Origin: Clitoria ternatea
Lineage: Eukaryota > Streptophyta > Magnoliopsida > Fabales > Fabaceae
Length of the DNA: 64,000 nt
NCBI GenBank assembly: GCA_037962975.1
Contig: CM075669.1
Span: 120,296,501-120,360,500 of the forward strand
Reading direction: 5' to 3'
Below the pieces are notes generated by a model. It was not told where the DNA came from. It saw only the letters and a list, made by a program, of their open reading frames with translations, and did not search any database. A program made the translations under genes and the position numbers. Shown piece by piece: positions 1-11,417 of the stretch; position 1 is the first letter of the stretch, and each line of letters begins with the position of its first letter.

Positions 1-52
1 CCACGGGACCGGTGTCCTTTCCATTTGGGCTGGACCGAAAGAGGTGTTCACA
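1..52 (-). mobile_element. Terminus of an inverted Ogre/Tat-type LTR
   Basis: The stretch ends with AGGTGTTCACA. Its reverse complement, TGTGAACACCTCTTTCGGTCC, is nearly the same as the first 20 or so bases of the Ogre LTR that starts at 27258. So this is the 5' end of a related LTR in minus orientation, with the rest of the element off the left edge of the window. No polypyrimidine block follows at 53, so this looks like the outer edge of an element and not the inner edge of a 3' LTR. Confidence 0.6.
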
Positions 53-859
53 ACAATGAGTGTGATTGAACCATGAATGAATGATGTGGTTAAATTGATA
101 TGTCCTTGATGAAGGAATTGTTATTCATGAATATGTGAATGGACATGTATGTTCAATGAATTGGATGATTAAATTGATCTTAGTGTCATTTGAACTCCTT
201 TTTGGAGAAGGTGTTAACTTGCATTCATATGTATATTATCACAAATTGTTGGATTTTTCATCATTGAGAAAGTATACTCACTCTCCATGTGGTCTATCTT
301 TTTAGCTCTTGTGTTGTAGGGCTTGACTATGGAGCTCATGTATGGAGGAATTGTGGGAAGGAAGTCATTTTGTGGTAAAGATGCCTTGGCCGGCAATGTT
401 TTGAGTTTATGGCTTATATGTACTCTTTTGTAATATATATATACATGATGGATACTTGGTATAGCCATGAATTAATATGGGTAGCTTATAAGGATGACAA
501 ATAGATGAATGATGATTTTGGAGGTCGTGTAGGAAAATGAGACCCTTGTGTGTATGGCTTATTTTCATTTATGACCTTGTCAATGTATGAATGATAAACT
601 TGTTATGGATTACCTCCAACATTGATGAATGAATGGATATTTATCTAGATTTTGTGTTTTATAGAGAATGAAAAATAATAAGCTTAATTAGAATGTGATT
701 CATGAGTTGGAATGAGAATTTATGAGTATGATTGTTTGGAGCAAGTTTTATATGCCTAATATGATGTATATAATATGTTGGATTTGATCAAATTGGCTGG
801 GAATAAGATTTTGTATGTTGGGTTATAAGGATTTACGTTTTCTGCATAAGATCTAATAA
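53..859. other. AT-rich DNA, no gene seen
   Basis: There is no open frame with recognisable protein similarity. Many short ATGAATG-like runs occur. The style resembles U3 sequence of a legume gypsy LTR, and the block leads straight into the motif cluster at 860-1315, but I cannot place an LTR start. Confidence 0.4.
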
Positions 860-1315
860 TCTCGCTCAAGCAAGATGGATTCTCGCTCAAGCGAGAATCC
901 CCTGTGTCAGTTATAGGGCCCCTGACCCAGTCTCGCTCAAGCGGGAGTGGTTCTCGCTCAGGCGAGATGCCCTTGCTCTTAGTGTATGCATTCTGGATGT
1001 TTCTCGCTCAAGTGAGTTCGCCTTCTCTTAAGTGAGAGTAGGGAACAATTGCTACTGGATGAAATTCGCTTAGGCGAGCTGGTATCTCGCCCAAGCGAGA
1101 TTGCTTATGCATCAGGTATTAGCTACTAGAAGAAATTCGCTCAGACGGGCCTGGCCTCGCTCGAGTGACATAAGGGCAGTAAGGTTCTGTCCCTTTTTCA
1201 CTAAAGCGAGCAAGCGTGGTGATGGTTCTGGAGCGTTTTTGCTCACGCTCGCTGGTCTCGCCCGAGCGACCCATGTGGGTCTCGCTCAAGCGAGATAGGG
1301 TCTCGCTCAAGCGAG
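860..1315. repeat. Cluster of TCTCGCTCAAGCGAGA motifs
   Basis: About 14 exact or degenerate copies of TCTCGCTCAAGCGAGA are spread over 456 bases with irregular spacing. The unit is an inverted repeat (TCTCGCT, two-base spacer, AGCGAGA). The GC content of this block is well above that of its surroundings. Such clusters sit in LTRs of legume gypsy-type elements. A GGGTGTTGCA end at 1693-1702 would fit an LTR 3' end, so the cluster probably belongs to a degraded LTR. Confidence 0.75.
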
Positions 1316-4300
1316 TTGCCCTGTATCCAGTTTCTTCATTTCACTTCTTTTAATCAATTTTCTTGCTTGTTTGGAACTCATATATCATAGGAATGATATT
1401 ACTACTGTGAAATCCCATTTCTAATGTTTAATAAATTGATGAGGTATCTTTCATCCCCTTTTCATGTACATATTTTAATAACTCTTAAATCTAATTATAT
1501 CTTCTACTTTTCCCTTGTGATGATCTTGAGTTCGATCGTCAAGGAGCGCTCTCATACCTTCTCATATCTTCATATATGAAATAGGCTATTAATGATCTGG
1601 GGTAATTACTTGGTATTATATATATATATATATATCGAGTTTCTTCTACTTATAATTATTTTAAAATTGCAAAAAATTTACCCCCATTTTCAGGGTGTTG
1701 CAAATGTCATCTATAACAAGGTGATCATAAAAGTTGTAATTAGACAGTGAAAGAGTTATGAAGAACAATGTAAGTAATGTAAATGAGATTTGTCTCTCCT
1801 ATGTAATAGGAGTGATATCTATGGGTCACTTGATAAAGTGAGACTTAAGTAAATGCATGCTTATGTTTGAAAAATAAGTATTGGATATTTATTTGTGTAA
1901 AGTCTATTCTAATATCAAGTAAAACAAATTGGGTCATACAAGGATGATGACAATCACACCTTGGACCTAATAAGATATCATGACAAAAGGAACCAACATA
2001 TAAAGTAGTTATCACTTAAGTTATGTCAAAATAATATTTGGATACAATGATGCATTTTTAGATGTAGCTCTTAATTTATATTAATTTTATTATTAATATA
2101 ACCAAATATTTTACCATAGGGTCACATGCATATAGTAAGCCCATTAGAGAATTGTTTTATTTTAATTAGACAAAAATTAAAATAGTTGGGCCTAACTTAT
2201 TTTAATATAAGAAAATGGACCCAATTACTAAAAGTGCTTATTAGATTAGACTTAAGCTTGTAAATATAGCATAAGATGCTCATAAGTCACATTATTGTGA
2301 TATAGTATAATTTCATAAAAGTTATGAAAGTCGCGCTCTAATGAACTAGCATGTCGAGGTGTGTATTCTGGTAAGAGTGCTTGTGTGGACTCGTTAAGGA
2401 CGACGTTATAATTGCTTCAATCGATCCACTAGTGTTGCAACTATGAGAGGTAAAATTTTAACATACTTTTATTCTTTGTACATGTTATATGAATCATTAT
2501 ATTTCATTGCCTAATCCTTTATAATTCCCAAACACTAACCATTTTCCCTATAAGTTGTTTATACTATTTTTAGTTACTTCTTTGTAAAGATCTTTTACTT
2601 ATTGTCGGGTTATCTTACAAGTTCTTATTGATTCAACACTCATACTCTCATTCCAAAACTACCGTAAAACATTAGTCTGCTTGCCAAGAGTTTTTATAAT
2701 ACTCAATTTCAACAGCTAGTTATAAGTTATTTTTACTATATTGTCCCTTACTAGTTTCAATAATTCTCATTTCCACCCTTTATTTTATTTTCAAAAATCT
2801 AAAACTTTCATAAGAGATAAATATTTATTTGATTAAATTTAACAATAATTGATATTGAATTATTTACTAAGCACTCCATAAAATAAATAAATTTATTATA
2901 ATATATCAAAATTTATTTCTTGATAATATTAATTAACAAAATTATATAAATTAAGATGATTCATAATTTTTAAGATAATAAATGATTTTAGTTTAATTAA
3001 AATAACTAAAAAATTATTAATTATTTGTATATATAAAAAAAGTTACAAGTTGGACATAAATAATTGAGCATGTTCTCTATGTCATTATACATATATGAAT
3101 TACTGTAACAACTAAACTTATAAAAAAAAATTTCAACATAATCATTTAGATTATGATCTTTAAGCTTTTAATTTTCATCTTTGGGCATTGAACAGATTTT
3201 TTATTCTCACTAGTTTTACCAAACATACACTTCATCTTGACTTAGGGTAGTGTTTTCTCCTTGCAAAAAGCTTTCTTGATGTCATTCGATGAAAAGAATT
3301 TTCTTGAACCAGAAACATTTAACACCAGAATTAACAAACATAGTAATTATAAAAAGTGTAGTGAATCTATATTATAATCCCTAAACAAGAACTTTTTTTA
3401 AGGTATAGAGTCTATATTATAATTTTTTGATAGTTTTGTTGTCAATAAGTGTAATGGGTTCAAATTATAATTTCTACATTTTATTTAAAAATGTATTGAG
3501 TTTGGATTATAATTTACAAACACTTTGGCTGGGGTGAGCGAAGGATGATATTTACCTATTCAAATTGATCATCTAAATCAAACTAACGAAGTCGGATTGG
3601 ATTTTTCTTAGATCAAAATTGATCTAATCTAGTTAAAAACAAATTGTAATTGGATATCGGATCTTAGGAACGTAAATCCAAATACTTGATTACCATTACC
3701 TAAATTTATATTATTTATTATTATTATTATATATTTTTTTACACTCTAATCTAACCTAATGCTATTTTTCATTTTTTATTATTATGTACTCTCAATTAGT
3801 TTATTAAATTTAATTTAAGATCATGTGAATGGATTGAATTGTCTTGATGTTGGAATCATTGTATTTTAAATTTAAATGTATTAATTTTGAACATGAATTT
3901 GGTGTTGGTTGATCATAAATTTCTAATGTTTGATCATAGATTTTAGTTTTAAATTCAAACGTTTGAGTATGAATTTTAACAATTGTGATTTTGAATTTTT
4001 TGAATTTTATTTTTTTAAAATTTGTGACAGGTTATAAACTAATCAGATATTCAATCATTCGAACCGAACCAATCTAACTTAGATTGCATTAGATTAAATT
4101 TTAAAGAAAACCTACACAAATCCAATCCAATTAACTTTGACCGATTTAGATTTTTTGTGCTTGTAATTCGATTCCTTCCAATACTCGCTCTGGCCTAATT
4201 TTGGTTGTAAAATAAATATAGAGTTCGGATTATGAACATAAATTATTTTAGTGAGGGTTTTTTATGTGATTTTAAAACGGATAAAAAATGAGGAGTTTGT

Positions 4301-5101
4301 GTGGTGAGAAATAATATGATGCAGGGAAAAATTTTTATTTTTTGTCAACAACTTATTGGATAATAGTTTTTCTATTTTTTAAACCCTTTTTTGGTCATTT
4401 GTGTAAACCTCTTTTTGTTTTGGTTGCCTGTAGAAACCTATTGGATACTATGTATTTTCAGTTAACAACCTTTTGGTTCCTTTTCGTTTTATTCAGTAGA
4501 ACTGGGTCAGCCAAAACAAAAAAGAGTAAACCAGACCTATTGGCTGGGATGCTGGACAAGTGTTAGCGCCTTTCACTTTGCAAGCCCATTCACTCAATTG
4601 CTTCTCATTCCCAAAATCTTTTTTCAGCTTTTTCTTAGAATTAAATTGAAATCCACTTTCAGCGTAAATTTTTAATGATATTTAATTATTGAGATTTTGA
4701 TTTCTATAACAAGTATTGTAAGAATTGTAGCAATTTTTCCACCCATAAAAGTTGGAGCTAAAGGAATTTAAACTTAAATCATCAAGATATCTTTTATAAG
4801 GAAAAATCGGTTTACGACAATTAAAATGAAAAATATCTTAAATATGGAGACTATATCGATATTATCGGGCCAAAGTATTAGCACACCAGTTTAATATGTT
4901 GTACAAAAATTAAGAGAAAGATTCTCAACAACATACAAGTTATTAATATAAACATCTATATTGCGACAATATTTTTAAGTTGTTGAGACAAGATATTTTT
5001 TTCTCAACAGAGTTATTGATGACTCAAATAATCTTTTCCAATTGCATTAATTATTGTCAAGAATAATACAATTATTTAACGATAAAATGAATTGTTGACA
5101 A
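1316..5101. other. AT-rich intergenic DNA, no gene seen
   Basis: The block holds no convincing coding sequence. A (TA)n run lies at 1617-1635. A possible LTR end (GGGTGTTGCA) lies at 1693-1702. From about 1703 to 2460 the text looks like degraded retroelement non-coding sequence, but I cannot assign a family. The remainder is very AT-rich. Confidence 0.5.
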
Positions 5102-5306
5102 TGTTAGAACTATTATTAGTTGGTTAATAGTTTGTTATATTTTATGTTATTGAGTAGTTGTAGTTTATTTCTCTTTGGGTCTATAAATACTCTTATAGTT
5201 TACCATTATAATCATCTTTTAAAAATGAATGAAATTCAGTTGCCATTTTCTTCTCTGTTTTTCTCTTCCTGCGGTTTCCCACCTCTTCTTTCTCCAAGTT
5301 TTATCA
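5102..5306 (+). repeat. 5' LTR of the gene-capturing element (205 bp)
   Basis: This is one of the two TG...CA-bounded 205-bp direct repeats. A TATA-like CTATAAATAC lies at 5181-5190. Small ORFs that read through the LTR are not genes. Confidence 0.82.
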
Positions 5307-5318
5307 TAGTATCAAAGC
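5307..5318 (+). promoter_or_regulatory. Degenerate primer binding site (initiator tRNA-Met type)
   Basis: TAGTATCAAAGC begins at the first base after the LTR and matches TGGTATCAGAGC at 10 of 12 positions. Both mismatches are G to A. Confidence 0.65.
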
Positions 5319-5524
5319 TCTCCTTTGAGGAGAGAAATGGTCCATTCTCTGTTCCGCCACTACAAGCAACCATATACGATCCCCATTTGTTTTTCCTTGC
5401 GCATTCTATAATTTCTCATCTATGGAGGCTAACCAAACTTGAGAAGAAGTTCAATCCTCTCAAAATTAGCTTAAATAAGTCCAAGGAACCCGCATCAAAA
5501 TAGAAGTCTACAAAATATCCATTC

Positions 5525-6060
5525 ATGTTTGGTAATTTCAATTCAGACGCGGAGGAAGAAGAAATCATATCCACGCTGGAGAAAGAGGACTCATTGACAC
5601 AGCCCAATGCGCAGACAAAAATAGATCCAATGTGCGAGACTTGGAATCGCTGCAATCGAATGGGTGACCATGGGAACCAGATTGGTTCTAAGTTCAGGGA
5701 GGTGATTTGCGATGTTGTTGCCTTTATTGAGAGACTCATTAACGAAGTTCTAGTCTAGGCTGAAACCGAGGGTTCTGGCATTGTCTCTCGAAGACTCACT
5801 GGACAGTTCGGGTCTGATGAATTTGTGATGAAAATTCTTAACAACAAGGTTGGTCTTATAATTGGTAAAGGTGGAGAAATAATAAAAAGCATGCAAGCAT
5901 CGACTAGTGCATGAATTCAGGTAATACCTCTAGATCTCCCCCCAGGTGACACATCAACAGAGAGAACATTAAAAGTTAATGAGACTCCTGACCAAATTGA
6001 GTTGGCAAAGCAGTTGGTTAATCAAGCCATTGAGGGCTATATTGTAGTTGCTAAGAAATT
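5525..6060 (+). pseudogene. KH-domain RNA-binding protein fragment (captured)
   Basis: One reading frame, broken by stops at 5756-5758 (TAG) and 5912-5914 (TGA), encodes an acidic, Asn- and Glu-rich stretch. It is followed by a clear KH core, KVGLIIGKGGEIIKSMQAS, with the GKGG nucleic-acid loop, and then a PPGDTSTERTLK segment and a QIELAKQLVNQAI helix. This is the KH layout of plant far-upstream-element-binding-like proteins. Only one KH unit is present and no introns are visible, consistent with capture from a spliced RNA. The same frame runs on into PPR-coding sequence without a frameshift. The fragment lies between two LTRs of a retroelement and is very unlikely to be a working host gene. 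Confidence 0.72.
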
Positions 6061-6099
6061 TCGAGAAGAAACGGTCACTCATCAATTGTTTGATAAAAG

Positions 6100-6834
6100 G
6101 CCTCAACAAGTTATGGTTTTTGCTATTAGTGCTAAAGTTCTTGAACAAGTCACACATTTGATTATGGTTAGAATATTGGGGAGAGAGTCACATCATTTGA
6201 TTGGATCCAAGTTGTTTGATTTAATTCCTGTTGAAGAGCACTCGCTCGATGAGAGAGCTTACACCATTGTTTTTCATGCCTATGGTCATTTAGGTAAGTA
6301 TAATCAAGTTGTTTATATCTTTGAGAAGATGAAGAAGTCTGGTGTTGATCCAACTTTGGTCACTTACAATGTTATACTTGATGTTTATGGAAAGATGAGT
6401 AGGTCTTAGAATAAAATCTTGGACCTATTAGATGGGATGAGGAGTAAAGGGCTACAATTTGATGAGTTTATTTGTAGCACTATGATATCTGCTTGTGGAA
6501 GATGGGGTATGCTAGATGAGCAAGGAATTCCTTTGCTCAATTGAAATTGAATGGGTATAAAATGGGAACTGTTACATATAATACTATGCTATAGGTTTTT
6601 GGCAAGGCTGGAATCTACACCGAGGCCTTGAATGTCTTGAAGGAAATAGAGGGTAAAAATTGCCCTGTTGATATTGTTACTTACAGTGAGCTTGTGGCAG
6701 TGTATGTGAGAGCTGGGTTTCTTGATGATGAAAAGGCTACAGTCATGGATACTATACCAAGCAAAGGAGTTTCGCCAAATGCTATTACTTATACCACTGT
6801 GATTGATTCCTATGCTCATTTTCTAACATAACAG
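6100..6834 (+). pseudogene. Pentatricopeptide repeat (PPR) protein fragment (captured)
   Basis: The frame continuing from the KH fragment encodes MVRILGRES and then several PPR units, recognised by GVDPTLVTYNVILDVYGKM, GYKMGTVTYNTML, CPVDIVTYSELVAVYVRAG and GVSPNAITYTTVIDSYA. These resemble the chloroplast P-class PPR protein encoded by Arabidopsis At2g18940 (recognised from memory; not searched). Breaks: a TAG at 6407-6409 where a Trp would be expected, a frameshift near 6525, and further stops before 6628 and after 6831. Only part of the repeat array is present. It lies inside an LTR element next to the KH fragment, so it is a transduced piece and not a host locus. Confidence 0.78.
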
Positions 6835-6954
6835 AAAGAAGATGATGATTCATGGAACCATGTTATAAACGCTCTTCTAGATGGCAGTGGAACATCATAT
6901 AGTACTATTAACTGGCTTCTTGAAGAGCTGCTGAAGGATAAGCTGCAACTCTAG
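6835..6954 (+). pseudogene. Third short coding-like fragment, unidentified
   Basis: In the same frame as the last PPR units, right after a TAA, about 39 codons stay open to a TAG. They encode an acidic start and the segment ALLDGSGTSYSTINWLLEEL. It does not look like PPR. It may be a third captured exon, or the tail of the same source transcript in a mutated form. I do not recognise the family. Confidence 0.35.
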
Positions 6955-6973
6955 TTTTCTAGCAGACCCCATG

Positions 6974-7436
6974 CAAGCCCGGTCCTGAAATTTTATGGGC
7001 CCTAAGCAACACAACACTTAAAGGCCTCTTAGTATATTTTTTAAAAGAAAAAATTATTAAATAATCAAATCAACATTATCAAAGTCATTGTAAATTCTAA
7101 ACACATCATTATCGTGTAAAGAATAATAAAAAGTCAAAATAATAAACGGTGCTCCTATAACCTCGTGTTTTCCTTTAAAAATTGTTCTTCCACCTATACT
7201 AAAGCAAAAAAGATAAATTATAATAAAAATGGTTTCTTCTAGTATTTTTAGTTAGCATGGGATCAAACCTGAGACCTTTAGGCAAAATTCATATAACTTT
7301 ACCATTAAACCATTCAAACTATACTAAAAGTTTTTAATTTTTTTTTCACATAAGTTAAATATTATTTTTTTTGGGTCCTCATTGACAATGGGCCCTGGGC
7401 CATTGCCCTTATTATCAAGGCCCTGGGCCGGCCCTG
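6974..7436. mobile_element. Small non-autonomous hAT-type DNA transposon (463 bp)
   Basis: A perfect 8-bp direct repeat, ACCCCATG, flanks the block at 6966-6973 and 7437-7444. The termini are imperfect inverted repeats: CAAGCCCGGTCC on the left and CAGGGCCGGCCC (reverse complement) on the right, matching at 9 of 12. An 8-bp duplication is the hAT signature. No transposase is encoded; the interior is AT-rich. It interrupts the captured fragment inside the 5102-9029 element, so it is younger than the capture. Confidence 0.85.
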
Positions 7437-7529
7437 ACCCCATGAAAGAGTAGGGAATTATACACATGGTTTCTATGTTGAGATTATGGCTTGCTGATAA
7501 TAATGTGATCAAATGGTATTTGTGTTACT

Positions 7530-8740
7530 CTAGTGGCCTCCTATAACTCGAGAGAGGGGTGAATTGAGTTATGCTAATTTTAGTATTTCTAATCACACTT
7601 TTCTCAACTCTTAATTAAATGCAAATGAATATGACAATGTACAGCAAATTATATAAAATTTAAGACAAAGAGTAGGGTTGAGAGATTTATAAACAGTATT
7701 TATACTAGTTCGGCCAACCACTGCCTACTTCCAGTCTTCTCAAGTCACCCTTGAGGATTCCACTATTGTCAGGAATAGTACACCAGCACTTCCACACCTT
7801 GGCACAACCTTGCCTTTGTGTGAAGTATTTTGACACACCAAGAGTCTCACTACTCTTGTATACAATACTTTGGGAAACCTTCCCAAGCAAGCAAGTATCT
7901 AACACTTTTAATAAAGTGAACAAAGGAGTACTCTCTTCTTAGAGTATGTGAACAAATTGAAGCACTTAGGTAAGTAATAATCTTAACAAGATTATATGGC
8001 CATTAAGATCATGAGAGTAAGAAAGAGATGAAAGAATTGTTATTCTCAATTGTTGTGTTTTTTGCAACTGGGATACCCTCCTATTTATAGGAGAGGAAAG
8101 GCCTTCAAGAGGTGCAAGAAAATAATAAAATATTTGAAAAGGTACCTCTTGATTAATATAAAATAATTGTGAAAGGATGTGACTTTTTATCCAAACATTA
8201 TGATGAAAGGGTGTATGAATTTATTCATCAGAATCAGTCTTTAATCGATTACATACATTGGGTAATCAATTACACTGTTATTTTAAAAAAAGATCCGTTC
8301 ATCATGTAATCGATTACTTTATTGAGGTAATCGATTACTTTAAAACAGTTATTTAAAACGTTTGTCTTTTAAATTTTTCTGAATTATTTTCAAACGTTTT
8401 AATAATGGTAATCGATTACGTTATTATGGTAATCGATTACGAAGCAGTTATTTTTAAAACATTTGGCTTTTGTAAAGATATTCTGATATATTTTTCAAAC
8501 GTTTAAATAATGGTAATCGATTACATAGTGAGGGTAATCGATTACGGTCAATAAAAAGGCTTCTTTTGGTTAACTCGAAATGTTGTAATCGATTACACCT
8601 CATGGGTAATCGATTACACTGCTTCAGAGTGTAATTTTAATTTTATTTTAATGGCCATATTTTCTTATTAGATCTTACTGAAAAAACCATGAGTCTTGAT
8701 CTTCATTTTCTTGATCTTCCTTCTGACTTGTCATCATCAA
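7530..8740 (-). mobile_element. Inverted copia-type LTR (solo or fragment)
   Basis: Read on the minus strand, the block starts near TGTTTTGATGATGACAAG and ends with a CTCAATTCACCCCTCTCTCG segment plus GAGGCCA. That is the same layout as the LTR of the SIRE-type element at 41888, which starts TGTGTTTGAATATG and ends CTCAATTCACCCC...GAGGCCAC. A cluster of GTAATCGATTAC motifs lies inside. No protease, integrase or RT coding is present, so this is a solo LTR or remnant. I could not find a clean 5-bp target duplication. Confidence 0.6.
8228..8625. repeat. GTAATCGATTAC palindrome cluster
   Basis: Nine copies with an exact ATCGATTAC core and one ATCAATTAC variant occur in about 400 bases, often in pairs some 20 bases apart. 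The motif is a perfect palindrome. The same core clusters in the copia LTRs at 42009 and 50599 and in the copia internal block at 48233. Confidence 0.85.
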
Positions 8741-8815
8741 AACATTTATGATCTTCAATTTGGTTATGTTTTTCTTAGAGTTTCAAACCAATAGTTGGTA
8801 CCTTCTTATTGGTTT

Positions 8816-8824
8816 GAGGGGGGA
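8816..8824 (+). promoter_or_regulatory. Polypurine tract of the gene-capturing element
   Basis: GAGGGGGGA sits directly against the TGTTAG start of the right-hand LTR, the position where plus-strand priming occurs in LTR retroelements. Confidence 0.75.
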
Positions 8825-9029
8825 TGTTAGAACTATTATTAATTGGTTAATAGTTTGTTATATTTTCTATTATTGAGTAGTTGTAGTTCATTTCTCTTTG
8901 GGTCTATAAATACTCATATAGTTTACCATTGTAATCATCTTTTAAAAATGAATGAAATTCAGTTGCCATTTTCTTCTCTGTTTCTCTCTTCCCACGGTTT
9001 CCCACCTTTTCTTTCTCCAAGTTTTATCA
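8825..9029 (+). repeat. 3' LTR of the gene-capturing element (205 bp)
   Basis: Same length and boundaries as the copy at 5102-5306, with scattered substitutions. The flanking GATAA pairs with GACAA on the left side. Confidence 0.82.
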
Positions 9030-10252
9030 GATAAAAAATACGTTGAATGACTACAATTTTTAATTTTATTTGTGATAGACACGTGTATATATCTACGGCG
9101 GTACAATTGTCATTAAAAGATGTATATGAAACATATTCTAATAGAATGTAACAGGGTATATAAAACATATTTTAATATAATATAATAAAATATTTTAAAA
9201 GATAAATATATTAGTATAATAAATTTTAAACTTAAATATAATACAATATATTAAATGATTTAAAATGAAATATTTTAATATAATAAATTTGAAACTAAAT
9301 AAAATATAATAAAGTATATTATATTCAAACTAAATATAATAAAGTATATTATGTTAATATTTTAGTATAATAAATTTGAAAAATAAATATAGCAACATAT
9401 ATTATATTAAAATATATTTAAAAAATAAATGATCAAATATTTTATAATATTTAATTTAAATTTTATTATATTAAATTATTTACTTTTAAATAATTTAATA
9501 TAGTTTTAATATATATTGTGTTAGAATATATTTGAAATCTATTTTACTATAGCTAGTTGTACAATTTTATTATATTAAAATATTAGCTTTTAACTCATTT
9601 GATATATTTTATTAAAACATATTGTATTTTAGTATATTAAAAATATACTTATTATTATTTAATTATAAAATTTATGATATTAAATATTTAGTTTAAAATC
9701 ATTTAATATATTTAAGCATATTTAGTTTTAAAAGTTATCATATAAATATATTTAGATTTAAAATATTTTGTTATATTGTATTAGAATATGTTAATGTATC
9801 TTACTAATTTCTTGCGGTTCATTTTCTCACAATGCGAACCACTTATGCTGCGTTTAGTTCATAAGTTTTCTTAGAAAAATAAAAAATTATTCTTATAAAA
9901 ATTAAAAAAATAAAAAAGCTATTTATTTATAAATTATTTTAATTTTTTATAGAAAAATATAAAACTAATTTTCTATTTTTTAAGAAAATCAGAAAACTCT
10001 TTTAAAAGATTTTCAAAAAAAAGTAAAAAAATAGAAAATGCAGTAATTGAATTACAAGATAAGGTAGTTTAATTACAAGATGAAGACTGTTGTAACCAAA
10101 TGGGAATATGAAACAAGGTGCTACTAATTCGAAAAGTTCCACTGCTACTATTTTGAAATATATTTAAACACAATCTCATTTGCTCTCATTTTAATATTAC
10201 TTTAAATTTTTATCACAATTTTTATGTGATGTATATACTATACAATATTGTC

Positions 10253-10289
<37 letters not shown>

Positions 10290-10439
10290 GACATATCTCA
10301 ATTAATTTGAATTAAAGAATGTTTGAAAAAAAATTGAAAAACTGAGCGTATTTGAACAACTTTTTTAATTTTATAATTTTTCAAATTGAAAAATTGTCAC
10401 ATTATCTAAACGAGTTTTCAAAGTTTTTCTAGCTATTCT
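9030..10439. other. Very AT-rich DNA, no gene seen
   Basis: Low-complexity A/T text with repeated AATATAATAAA-like words between about 9180 and 9780 and a (TA)n tract at 10256-10286. No coding signal was seen on either strand. Confidence 0.6.
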
Positions 10440-11417
10440 TGTAACATCCCAAAATTTTAAGATAGAGAGTTAATTAAGGAAATTAATATTGAATAATTAC
10501 ATGTGAATTATGTGATGTCCCAAAATATTGGAAATAATTAAATTAAGTTAAATTAAGATTTTTAGGGACTGTTGACGATTTAATGAGACCAGATAAGCCA
10601 AAAATAAGCCGGTTGAGATATGGGCGTCGGACCAAGTGTCTCTGATTAGGATGATATTGGTCAAGGCTATTGAGAATATTATCGGGAGTCTGAATATATA
10701 TTCGAAATAATTTTTGGATAAAGTATTGAGCTCAAACATAGATCCTGTTTATCATAAAACCATGGCTTGCTGGTCACTTTGGAAAAACACACTCTTCTTC
10801 TCCTTCTCTTATTTCCCTTCTCCATTTCCTCTTATCTTCTTCTTCTAAAACCTTAAGCAAGGGTGGTGACCTTCCTGTCTCTTATTTTCGTTCAAGGGAG
10901 CTTGTAGGGAGGCCATTGAAGTTAAAGTCTTCTTCTTCTTCCCCTCTATTTCCGTGTGGTATCTCCCCCTTCTTGAGCCTATTTCGTTTTGGGTATGAGG
11001 TAAGTATACTCATCATTTTGTTGAAGTTTTTCACCATGGGTATGTGTTATTATGCTTTGAGGGAGCCATGTATGTGAATGGGTATTTGTGTTGTTGGGTT
11101 TTAGAGAAACCCTAACTTTTAAGAATTGGGGAAAGTTATGAATATTGGTTGGATAGTGTGATTAAGAGCAAATACAAGCCATTGGGTGTATGAGTATTGG
11201 TTGGTGTGGTATTTCGTGGATGTTGGGCCATTGTTGTTGGTAGCCCTTGAATTTAATGAATGTGGCTTGAGGGGAAGGAATTCCTAAAGCCTAACAAATA
11301 ATGAAAATGTTGTCTATAACATGTTATGGAATTATAGATATACTTATGGTTAATTGGAGTTAAATTATGTCTTGAATGGTTGGTTAATTAGGATTTTACA
11401 TGTGTGTTAATGTAGGA
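10440..11417 (+). mobile_element. Probable gypsy-type LTR fragment
   Basis: The block begins TGTAACATCCCAAAATTTTAA, and GATGTCCCAAAATATT recurs about 70 bases in. TGTAACA-type starts are common for plant Ty3/gypsy (Tekay/Del) LTRs. A CT-rich stretch at about 10790-10960 would suit the R/U5 region. The right side is cut by the Cassandra-like piece at 11418. No partner LTR was seen. Confidence 0.45.

Larger units (their letters stand above)
5102..9029 (+). mobile_element. Non-autonomous LTR retrotransposon carrying captured gene fragments
   Basis: Two 205-bp direct repeats (5102-5306 and 8825-9029) begin TGTTAGAAC and end TTTATCA. The flanking pentamers GACAA (5097-5101) and GATAA (9030-9034) match at 4 of 5 positions, as expected for an aged target duplication. 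A primer-site-like TAGTATCAAAGC directly abuts the left LTR (compare the initiator-Met site TGGTATCAGAGC). GAGGGGGGA directly precedes the right LTR as a polypurine tract. There is no gag or pol. The interior instead holds KH-domain and PPR gene fragments, plus a later hAT insertion and an inverted copia-type LTR. The small LTRs and primer site suggest a copia-like or miniature element mobilised in trans. Confidence 0.8.

Noticed and set aside
3530..4195. Possible DNA transposon with GGCTGGGGTGAG and GGCCAGAGCGAG ends
   Set aside because: End similarity is only 8 of 12 and no target duplication was found.
4342..4566. 74-codon hydrophobic frame
   Set aside because: AT-rich DNA by chance encodes Phe/Leu-rich peptides; no start context or homology seen.
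5120..5503. 127-codon frame at the left of the gene-capturing element
   Set aside because: Most of it is the 205-bp LTR; the corresponding frame in the other LTR ends early.
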